From: Micromonospora sp. HM5-17
Lineage (GTDB): Bacteria; Actinomycetota; Actinomycetes; Mycobacteriales; Micromonosporaceae
Direction: 5' to 3'
Assembly (NCBI RefSeq): GCF_003762835.1
Contig: NZ_RJWA01000006.1
Span: forward strand, 62,001-126,000
Length of the DNA: 64,000 bases
Part shown: positions 26,995 through 33,692 of the stretch, in pieces
How the letters are laid out: every line of letters starts with the position of its first letter
Position numbering within the stretch: position 1 is the first letter of the stretch
Notes under the pieces: model-generated
Seen by the model: the letters and a program-made list of their open reading frames with translations, nothing else
What the model was told of the DNA's origin: nothing
The model's database searches: none
Translations under genes and position numbers: made by a program

Positions 26995-27051
26995 ATTCTC
27001 CAGTAGCGTTCGCGGTGAGGCTGCCATCCGCCCGACAGTTCAGGAGGCCCC

Positions 27052-28476
27052 GTGACCCAGATCCAGGAACCCGCCGCCACGGTCCTCACCACCCGCCGCG
27101 CACCCACCCCGCCCCGCGCCGGCACCCCCGGGCAGCCGTACGAGTACCGCCGCCGCCCCCTCGTCGAACCCGACTGGACCCGCTTCCCGGGCTGGCGCCA
27201 GGTCACCCGAGACCAGTGGGAATCCGCCCAGTGGCAGCGCGCCAACTGCATCAAGAACGTCCGGCAGCTCCACGCCGTCCTCGGCGACACCATCGACGAG
27301 GACTGCTACGCCGAACTCACCGCCGACCAGGCCCGGTACGCCACGATGTCGATGCTCGTGCCGCCACAGATGATCAACACGATGATGCCGGACGGGCCGC
27401 CCACCACCGACGTCTTCCGCGCCGACCCGATCCGGCGCTACATGCTGCCCCTGGCCAGCGACCGTCGCACCGACTGGCCCTCACACCCCTACGCCACCCG
27501 CGACTCGCTCCACGAGCACGACATGTGGGTCGCCGAGGGCCTCACCCACCGCTACCCGACCAAGGTCCTCGCCGAACTCCTCGCCACCTGCCCGCAGTAC
27601 TGCGGGCACTGCACCCGAATGGACCTGGTCGGCAACTCCACCCCGACCGTCGACAAGCTCCGGCTCAGCCTCAAGCCCCTCGACCGGTACGACGCCCACA
27701 TCGCCTACCTCCGCGCCCACCCCGAGGTACGCGACGTCGTCGTCTCCGGGGGCGACGTCGCCAACGTCCCCTGGCGGCACCTGGAGTCGTACCTGATGCG
27801 ACTCCTGGCGATCGAGACCGTCCGGGACATCCGCCTCGCCACCAAGGCGCTCGCCGCCCTGCCCCAGCACTGGCTCCAGCCCGAGGTGGTGGAGGGTCTG
27901 GAACGCGTCGCCCGTACCGCCGCCCGGCGCGGTGTCAACCTCGCCATCCACACCCACGTCAACCACGTCCAGTCGCTCACGCCACTGGTCGCCCGGGCCG
28001 CCCAGACCGCTCTCGAGGTCGGCGTACGCGACGTCCGCAACCAGGGGGTGCTGCTGCGGGGGGTGAACGCCACCGCCTCCGACCTGCTCGACCTCTGCTT
28101 CGCGCTCCAGGGCGAGGCCGGGATACTCCCGTACTACTTCTACATGTGCGACATGATCCCCAACGCGGAACACTGGCGCATCCCGGTCTGGCACGCCCAG
28201 CAACTGCAGCACGACATGATGGGCTACCTGCCCGGCTACGCCACCCCGCGGATCGTCTGCGACGTGCCGTTCGTCGGCAAACGCTGGGTCCACATGGTCA
28301 CCGAGTACGACCGCGAGCGCGGCATCTCGTACTGGACCAAGAACTACCGTACGTCGCTCGAGGCCGGGGACGAGAGCGCATTGGACCGGCGCTACGCCTA
28401 CTACGACCCGATCGACACCCTGCCCGAGGCCGGCCGGGCCTGGTGGGCCCGGCACGGCGCTCAGCAGGTCCACTAG
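27052..28476 (+). CDS. kamA: Lysine 2,3-aminomutase, radical SAM
   Basis: 474 residues, GTG start with GGAGG 5 bases upstream. Converts L-lysine to L-beta-lysine with SAM, a [4Fe-4S] cluster and PLP. The cluster motif is C180-x3-C184-x2-C187 (CPQYCGHC). D367 (YMCDMI) and D404 (VCDVPF) align with the two aspartates that hold the lysine side-chain amino group in the Clostridium enzyme. The PLP lysine would be K410 in DVPFVGK, where the usual motif is DAPGGGGK, one residue shorter here. No C-terminal zinc-cysteine tail is seen. It is divergent from kdd. Confidence 0.92.
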   Translation: MTQIQEPAATVLTTRRAPTPPRAGTPGQPYEYRRRPLVEPDWTRFPGWRQVTRDQWESAQWQRANCIKNVRQLHAVLGDTIDEDCYAELTADQARYATMSMLVPPQMINTMMPDGPPTTDVFRADPIRRYMLPLASDRRTDWPSHPYATRDSLHEHDMWVAEGLTHRYPTKVLAELLATCPQYCGHCTRMDLVGNSTPTVDKLRLSLKPLDRYDAHIAYLRAHPEVRDVVVSGGDVANVPWRHLESYLMRLLAIETVRDIRLATKALAALPQHWLQPEVVEGLERVARTAARRGVNLAIHTHVNHVQSLTPLVARAAQTALEVGVRDVRNQGVLLRGVNATASDLLDLCFALQGEAGILPYYFYMCDMIPNAEHWRIPVWHAQQLQHDMMGYLPGYATPRIVCDVPFVGKRWVHMVTEYDRERGISYWTKNYRTSLEAGDESALDRRYAYYDPIDTLPEAGRAWWARHGAQQVH

Positions 28477-28485
28477 GGAGCGACG

Positions 28486-28680
28486 TCACCGGTCGAACGT
28501 CTGCGTGACGTCCCGCCCCGCCTCCTTGACGTTCTGTCCGGCCTGCTTCGCCTTGGCCTGCGACTGTTCCATCGCGCCCTCGGCCCGCTTCTGCTCGTTG
28601 TCGGTCCGGTCGCCGATCCGCTCCTTCGCGGCGCCCTTCAGCTGCTGGGCCTTGTTCTTCATCTTGTCCATGGCACTCAT
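28486..28680 (-). CDS. CsbD-like small stress protein
   Basis: 64 residues from the ATG at 28680, with GAGGAG 10 bases upstream; a longer frame upstream looks non-coding. The sequence KNKAQQLKGAAKERIGDRT is the CsbD-family core, followed by a Lys/Gln/Ala-rich helical tail. CsbD proteins are sigma-B or stationary-phase induced in Bacillus, with unknown molecular function. It converges on kamA with only 9 bases between the stops. Confidence 0.85.
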   Translation of the reverse strand: MSAMDKMKNKAQQLKGAAKERIGDRTDNEQKRAEGAMEQSQAKAKQAGQNVKEAGRDVTQTFDR

Positions 28681-28858
28681 GGCGCGTCCGCTCCTCACTC
28701 CGGCAACCCACTCGGGCCGGCCGGTCCCCCGTGAGGTTGCCCTCTGGCCGACGGCTGAAACCCGGCCACTCGCGTCATAGGCGACCGAAGCAGGGTGTTC
28801 GTGACCTGGTGTCGGAGCGGGTGTTTTGTTGGTTGTCGGGGAGCTCACGTTGTCTCAT

Positions 28859-28872
28859 GCATCCTAGGATGC
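28859..28872. promoter_or_regulatory. Perfect 14-bp palindrome upstream of the phosphatase gene
   Basis: GCATCCTAGGATGC, a perfect palindrome in a 328-base divergent gap (28681-29008), about 137 bases before the phosphatase start. Its ATCCTAGGAT core resembles GntR-type operators; no GntR gene is in view. Confidence 0.5.
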
Positions 28873-29008
28873 TAGTGCGGATGTCGGGGTTGGAGCTGAC
28901 GGGGCACGGTGGACGGGTAATACGGGTTCCGCGGACATTCGCGGGACGCTACCCGGGCGGGCCCGACGAAACCGCAACCGCACCGACGGCAGGTGGTTGA
29001 CTGGCGAG

Positions 29009-29623
29009 ATGGGAGAGATCGTTCTCGTCCGGCACGGGGAGACCACCTGGAGCGCCAGCCACCGGCACACGTCGTACACGGATCTGGAGCTGACGGCGGA
29101 CGGTGAGCGGCAGGCCCGGGAGATCGCCGCGGAACTCGCCGACCGGCGGTTCGCCGCCGTCCTCTCCAGCCCGCGGCGCCGGGCGCGGCGCACCGCGGAG
29201 CTGGCCGGCCTCACCGTGACGGAGACGGTCGAGGACCTCACGGAGTGGCACTACGGGTCGTACGAGGGGCTGACCACCGCACAGATCCGGCACCGAGCCC
29301 CGGGGTGGCAGCTCTGGACCGACGGCTGCCCCGGCGGCGAGTCACCGGAGCAGGTCGCCGAACGGCTGGACCGGGTGCTCGCCCGGGCGAGGGCCCGGCT
29401 GGAGGTCGGGGACGTCGCCCTGGTCGGACACGGACACAGCCTGCGGGTCGCCGGTGCCCGGTGGATCGGGCTGCCCGCCAGCGCCGGCGGCCTGCTGCGG
29501 CTGGACACCGCCACTGTCTCCGTCCTCGGCCACGAGCACGGACGTCCGGTCATCCTGCGCTGGAACTCGCCGGTGGGTCGCCCGGCAGGACGCGCGACCG
29601 GGAGCCCTCCCGAGCCGAGGTGA
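29009..29623 (+). CDS. Histidine phosphatase family protein
   Basis: 204 residues from the ATG at 29009 (MGEIVLVRHGETTW); AGGTGG lies 12 bases upstream, and a TTG at 28997 is the alternative. The phosphoglycerate-mutase-like phosphatase fold has the phospho-accepting histidine H9 in VRHGET, the second arginine in SSPRRRARRTAEL, the E of LTEWHYGSYEG and the second histidine in LVGHGHSLRV. The substrate is not readable; actinobacterial relatives include acid phosphatases. The last 74 bases overlap the convergent AsnC gene. Confidence 0.9.
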   Translation: MGEIVLVRHGETTWSASHRHTSYTDLELTADGERQAREIAAELADRRFAAVLSSPRRRARRTAELAGLTVTETVEDLTEWHYGSYEGLTTAQIRHRAPGWQLWTDGCPGGESPEQVAERLDRVLARARARLEVGDVALVGHGHSLRVAGARWIGLPASAGGLLRLDTATVSVLGHEHGRPVILRWNSPVGRPAGRATGSPPEPR

Positions 29624-30062
29624 CGATCTTCGGTGGACGGCCCTCGTACGGCGTGGAGAGGACGACGGTGGTCCGGGTGGTGACGTTGGCCGCGGTCCGG
29701 ATCTCCTGTAGCAGCCGTTCCAGGTCGACCGGGCTCGCCACCCGGACCAGCAGCAGGTAGAAGTCCTCCCCCGCCACCGAGTAGCAGGAGTCGATCTCCG
29801 GCAGGTGGGCCAGGCGTTCGGGGGCGTCGTCCGGCTGCGACGGGTCCAGCGGCCGGATCGCGACGAAGGCGGTCAGCGGCAGGCCCAGGGCCTCGTAGGA
29901 GACCCGGGCCCGATATCCCTTGATCACCCCGCGCTGCTCCAGCCGCCGGACGCGCTGGTGCACCGCGGAGACCGACAGCCCCACCCGCTCCGCCAGATCG
30001 GTATACGACAGCCGGCCGTCGGCGGTCAGCGCCGCGACAATGGCCCGATCGATCTCCTCCAC
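29550..30062 (-). CDS. Lrp/AsnC family transcriptional regulator
   Basis: 170 residues from the GTG at 30062, with an AGG 9 bases upstream; a TTG two codons earlier is possible. N-terminal winged HTH (about 2-50, LSYTDLAERVGLSVSAVHQR) and a RAM ligand-binding domain (about 65-140). The C-terminal 20 residues are Ser/Pro/Arg-rich and overlap the phosphatase gene on the other strand, so the true stop region may be recent. Amino-acid-responsive regulators of this family often control catabolic genes; the kam cluster nearby is a candidate target (inference). Confidence 0.88.
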   Translation of the reverse strand: MEEIDRAIVAALTADGRLSYTDLAERVGLSVSAVHQRVRRLEQRGVIKGYRARVSYEALGLPLTAFVAIRPLDPSQPDDAPERLAHLPEIDSCYSVAGEDFYLLLVRVASPVDLERLLQEIRTAANVTTRTTVVLSTPYEGRPPKIVTSAREGSRSRVLPGDPPASSSAG

Positions 30063-30183
30063 GACGTGCAACCTACCGGGCCGGCCCGCCCGGCGGCGAT
30101 CCGCCGTGGGGCGCGTCGCCGTCCTCGGCGCAACGTGCGGCGGGGCTGGCGGCGGTCCGCGCGTCACCCCGCCCCGCGCGCGT

Positions 30184-30217
30184 CGCCGGCCGGGTCGCCG
30201 GGGCGACCCGGCCGGCG
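30184..30217 (-). terminator. Strong hairpin terminator after the acyl-CoA dehydrogenase gene
   Basis: CGCCGGCCGGGTCGCC (30184-30199) and GGCGACCCGGCCGGCG (30202-30217) are perfect 16-bp arms, 29 bases after the dehydrogenase stop on the minus strand. No T-run. Confidence 0.7.
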
Positions 30218-30245
30218 CGCGACGGCGCTGGTGGGGCGACCGGGG

Positions 30246-31385
30246 TCAGCGGGCGAGCGAGCGGGCGATGACCAGGCGTTGGATCTGGTTGGTCCCCTCC
30301 ACGATCTGCAGCACCTTCGCCTCGCGGAAGTAGCGCTCGACCGGGTGGTCCACCACGTAGCCCGCGCCGCCGAGGACCTGGACCGCCTCGGTGGTGACCC
30401 GCATCGCGGTGTCGGTGGCGAAGAGCTTCGCCTTGGCCGCTTCCGCGGAGTACGGACGGCCCGCGTCCCGCAGCCGGGCGGCGGCCAGCGTCATCGCCCG
30501 GGCCGCCGCCACCTGGGTGGCGAGGTCGGCGAGGAGGAACCCGAGCCCCTGGAACTCGATGATCGGCCGGCCGAACTGCTCCCGCTGCCGTGCGTAGGTG
30601 ACCGCGTAGTCGAGAGCCGCCTGCGCCAGCCCCACCGCGCAGGCGGCGATCCCGAGCCGGCCGGCGTCGAGCGCCGTCATGGCGATCCGGAAGCCGGCGC
30701 CCTCCGCACCCACCAGGCGGTCGGCCGGGACCCGGGCGCCGTCGAAGGCGATCTGCGCGATCGGAGAGGAGCGCAGCCCCATGGTGCGCTCCGGCTTCTG
30801 CGGCACGATGCCGGGGGTGGCGGCGTCCGCGAGCAGACAGGAGATGCCGCCGGGTCCGGGGCCGCCGGTGCGGCAGAAGACAGTGTAGAAGTCGGCGACG
30901 CCGGCGTGGGTGATCCAGGCCTTGGTACCGGAGACGACGTACTCGTCGCCGTCCCGGACCGCCCGGGTGGCCAGGGCTGCCGCGTCCGAACCGCCCTGGG
31001 GCTCCGAGAGGCAGTACGCGCCGAGCAGGTCGCCGCCGATCATGTCCGGAAGCAGCTTGCGCACCTGCTCGCCGCCGTAGGTGGCCGCCGGGTAGCAGGC
31101 GAGGGTGTGCACGCTGACCGCCTCGGCCACCGCCAGCCAGCGGCTCGCCAGGATCTCCAGCACCTGGAGGTAGACCTCGTACGGCTGGGCCGCGCCGCCG
31201 TACTCCTCCGGGTAGGGCAGGCCCAGCAGACCGGCCCCGCCGAGCCGGCGGAGCACCTCGCGGGGGAAGACCCCGCGGGCCTCGAAGTCGGCCACCTGCG
31301 GGGCGAGTTCCCCGTCGGCGATCTCGGTGACGAGGCCGAGGAGCTCGTACGCCTCCTCGGTGGGCAGAACACGTTCGACGTTCAC
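30246..31385 (-). CDS. Acyl-CoA dehydrogenase
   Basis: 379 residues, GTG start. FAD enzyme forming the 2,3-double bond of acyl-CoA thioesters. LSEPQGGSDAAAL and the KAWITHAG strand form the flavin region, ALDAGRLGIAACAVG and REQFGRPIIEFQGLGFLLAD the helical domain, and the catalytic glutamate lies in the VEGTNQIQRL segment near the C-terminus. The chain-length class cannot be read. Its GTG overlaps the stop of the M24 peptidase gene (GTGA), so the two are coupled. The product would suit catabolic flux from amino acid breakdown. Confidence 0.92.
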   Translation of the reverse strand: MNVERVLPTEEAYELLGLVTEIADGELAPQVADFEARGVFPREVLRRLGGAGLLGLPYPEEYGGAAQPYEVYLQVLEILASRWLAVAEAVSVHTLACYPAATYGGEQVRKLLPDMIGGDLLGAYCLSEPQGGSDAAALATRAVRDGDEYVVSGTKAWITHAGVADFYTVFCRTGGPGPGGISCLLADAATPGIVPQKPERTMGLRSSPIAQIAFDGARVPADRLVGAEGAGFRIAMTALDAGRLGIAACAVGLAQAALDYAVTYARQREQFGRPIIEFQGLGFLLADLATQVAAARAMTLAAARLRDAGRPYSAEAAKAKLFATDTAMRVTTEAVQVLGGAGYVVDHPVERYFREAKVLQIVEGTNQIQRLVIARSLAR

Positions 31386-32494
31386 AGCTGGACCAGCTCC
31401 CTGGAGGTGGTGTTGAGCCGCTCCACCCCGTCCGGGGTGCAGACCACGATGTCCTCGATCCGGGCGCCGTGCCGCCCGGCGAGGTAGATGCCGGGCTCGA
31501 TCGAGAACGCCATCCCGGGCTCGAGCGGCAGCGCGTTTCCGGCGACCAGGTACGGGTCCTCGTGTCCGTCCAGCCCGATGCCGTGGCCGGTGCGGTGCAG
31601 GAACGCCGCCCCGTACCCGGCCTCGGTGATGACCTCACGCGCAACCGCGTCCACCGCCTCGGCGGTGACGCCGGGGCGGACCGCCGCGACGGCGGCGCGC
31701 TGGGCCTCGTGCAGGACCCGGTAGTGGTCGACGAACTCCGGCGGCGGGGTGCCGAGCACGTAGCAGCGGGTCGAGTCGGAGCAGTACCCGGAGGGCATGG
31801 TCCCACCGATGTCGACCACGACCGGCTCGCCCACCCCGATCGGCCGGTCCGAGCTGTCGTGGTGCGGACTGGCCGCGTGCGGGCCGGCGGCGACGATGGC
31901 GAAGTCCGCACGGGCGTGCCCGACCTCCCGGATCGCCCCCGCGATGTCGGCCGCGACCTCGGCCTCGGTGCGGCCGGGGCGTAGCCACTCGGCCATCCGG
32001 GCGTGCACCGCGTCAATCGCCGCCCCGGCCTCGCGGAGCGCGGCCACCTCGGCCGGCGATTTCCGCAGTCGCAGCGCGCGGAGCACGTCGCCGGCGAGCC
32101 GCTGGGTGGCGTCGGGCAGGGCCGCGCGCAGCGCGAGGACCTGCTCGGCCCACATCCGGTTGCCGAGGCCGACGGTCCGAACCGGTCCGGCCAGGGCCCG
32201 CGCCACCAGCGGGTACGGGTCGGTACCGTCCGGATAGTCGACGATCCGAACCCCGGTACGGGACGCCGGCGACGCCTCGGCGGCGGGTCGCTCCAGGGTG
32301 GGGACGATGAGGGTGGGTTCGCCCTGGGCGGGCAGGACCAGCAGGGTGAGCCGTTCCTGCGCGTGGGCGTGGTAGCCGGTCAGGTAGCGCAGATCGGATC
32401 CGGGCGAGATGAGCAGGGCGTCCAGGCCGGCCTCGGCGGCGGCCCGCTGCGCGGTCGCGAGCCGCTGCGGCGGATAGAGATCGTCGTAACCCAC
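31382..32494 (-). CDS. Xaa-Pro dipeptidase/aminopeptidase, M24 family
   Basis: 370 residues, GTG start. N-terminal creatinase-like domain (about 1-140) and a pita-bread catalytic domain. Metal ligands are the two aspartates of VVDIGGTMPSGYCSDSTR, the histidine of HRTGHGIG, and the glutamates of FSIEPGIYL and GARIEDIV. It would release amino acids from proline-containing peptides in the cytosol. No Shine-Dalgarno is seen; a TAAGCT (-10 type) hexamer ends 6 bases before the GTG, suggesting a leaderless transcript. Confidence 0.92.
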   Translation of the reverse strand: MGYDDLYPPQRLATAQRAAAEAGLDALLISPGSDLRYLTGYHAHAQERLTLLVLPAQGEPTLIVPTLERPAAEASPASRTGVRIVDYPDGTDPYPLVARALAGPVRTVGLGNRMWAEQVLALRAALPDATQRLAGDVLRALRLRKSPAEVAALREAGAAIDAVHARMAEWLRPGRTEAEVAADIAGAIREVGHARADFAIVAAGPHAASPHHDSSDRPIGVGEPVVVDIGGTMPSGYCSDSTRCYVLGTPPPEFVDHYRVLHEAQRAAVAAVRPGVTAEAVDAVAREVITEAGYGAAFLHRTGHGIGLDGHEDPYLVAGNALPLEPGMAFSIEPGIYLAGRHGARIEDIVVCTPDGVERLNTTSRELVQL

Positions 32495-32500
32495 GTCACT

Positions 32501-32506
32501 AGCTTA
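32501..32506 (-). promoter_or_regulatory. Possible -10 element of a leaderless promoter
   Basis: Reading the minus strand, TAAGCT fits TANNNT and ends 6 bases before the GTG at 32494, with no ribosome binding site between. Confidence 0.4.
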
Positions 32507-32630
32507 ACGGTCGTTTGGGAAGGTGGAACCGCCCCCGCCGCGGATCTGATCACCCCTGGCGGACGCGTGGCCCCTGGGCGGCGCGACACCGGGATGGCCG
32601 CCGCGGGCCGCCCTGTGCCAGGCTGTCCGG

Positions 32631-33560
32631 GTGAGTCACCGCCCGCTGCTCCTCGTCGACGCCCCCAGCCTCTACTTCCGGGCCTACTTCGGCGTTCCCG
32701 AGTCCGCCGCCACCGCGCCCGACGGCAGCCCGGTGAACGCCGTCCGCGGCTTCCTGGACATGCTCGCCACCCTGGTACGCAGTCGCCGACCGGACCGGCT
32801 GGTCTGCGCCCTCGACCACGACTGGCGCCCGGCCTGGCGGGTGGCGCTGCTGCCGTCGTACAAGGCACACCGGCTCGCCCCCGACGGCGGCGAGGTGGTG
32901 CCCGAGACCCTCGCCCCGCAGGTGCCGCTCCTGCTCGACCTGCTCGCGGCGTTCGGCATCCCGGCCGTTGGCGCCACCGGTTACGAGGCCGACGACGTCC
33001 TCGGCACCCTCGCCACCCGTGAGCCGGCGCCGGTCGAGGTCGTCTCCGGCGACCGGGACCTGTTCCAGCTCGTCGACGACACCCGCCCGGTCCGGCTGCT
33101 CTACTGCGGCCGGGGCGTGACGAAGCTGGACGACTGCGACGAGAGCGCCGTCCGGGCCCGGTACGGCGTTCCGGCCGCCGCGTACGCCGACTTCGCCACG
33201 CTGCGCGGCGACCCCAGCGACGGCCTGCCCGGGGTCCCCGGCGTCGGGGAGAAGACCGCCGCCCGGCTGGTCGACCGCTACGGCGGCCTGGACGGCATCC
33301 TGGCGGCGCTGGACGACCCGGCCTCCGGCCTCGCGCCGGGACTGCGGGCCCGGCTCGCCGCCGCCCGCGACTACCTGGCGGTCGCGCCGACGGTGGTGCG
33401 GGTGGCCCGGGACGTCCCGCTGCCCCCGCTGGAGACCGCCCTGCCGGCGGTGCCCGCCGACGCCGACCAGCTGTTCGCGCTCGCCGAGAAGTGGAACCTG
33501 GCCGGTCCGTGTCGTCGTCTGGTCGACGCCCTGGCGGCGGCGTCCACTTCGGACGCGTAG
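32631..33560 (+). CDS. 5'-3' exonuclease, Pol I N-domain type
   Basis: 309 residues, GTG start. Stand-alone relative of the 5'-nuclease domain of DNA polymerase I. LLLVDAPSLYFRAYFG is the N-terminal metal Asp, GYEADDVLGTLA the central acidic block, VVSGDRDLFQLV the third, and GDPSDGLPGVPGVGEKTAARL the helix-hairpin-helix DNA-binding segment. The protein ends after a short helical tail. The active-site acids are complete, so an active flap or RNA-primer nuclease is expected. Confidence 0.92.
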   Translation: MSHRPLLLVDAPSLYFRAYFGVPESAATAPDGSPVNAVRGFLDMLATLVRSRRPDRLVCALDHDWRPAWRVALLPSYKAHRLAPDGGEVVPETLAPQVPLLLDLLAAFGIPAVGATGYEADDVLGTLATREPAPVEVVSGDRDLFQLVDDTRPVRLLYCGRGVTKLDDCDESAVRARYGVPAAAYADFATLRGDPSDGLPGVPGVGEKTAARLVDRYGGLDGILAALDDPASGLAPGLRARLAAARDYLAVAPTVVRVARDVPLPPLETALPAVPADADQLFALAEKWNLAGPCRRLVDALAAASTSDA

Positions 33561-33692
33561 GCCCGCGTCAAAGACGGTGGAACCGACATCCGCGCATCGG
33601 TCCGGCTGATTCCCGGCGGCAGATCCGGCGCGCTCCGGTCGGCCGCCCGCTCTCTCGTCGCCGGTCAGGGCACACGATGCCGGCCCGCCACC

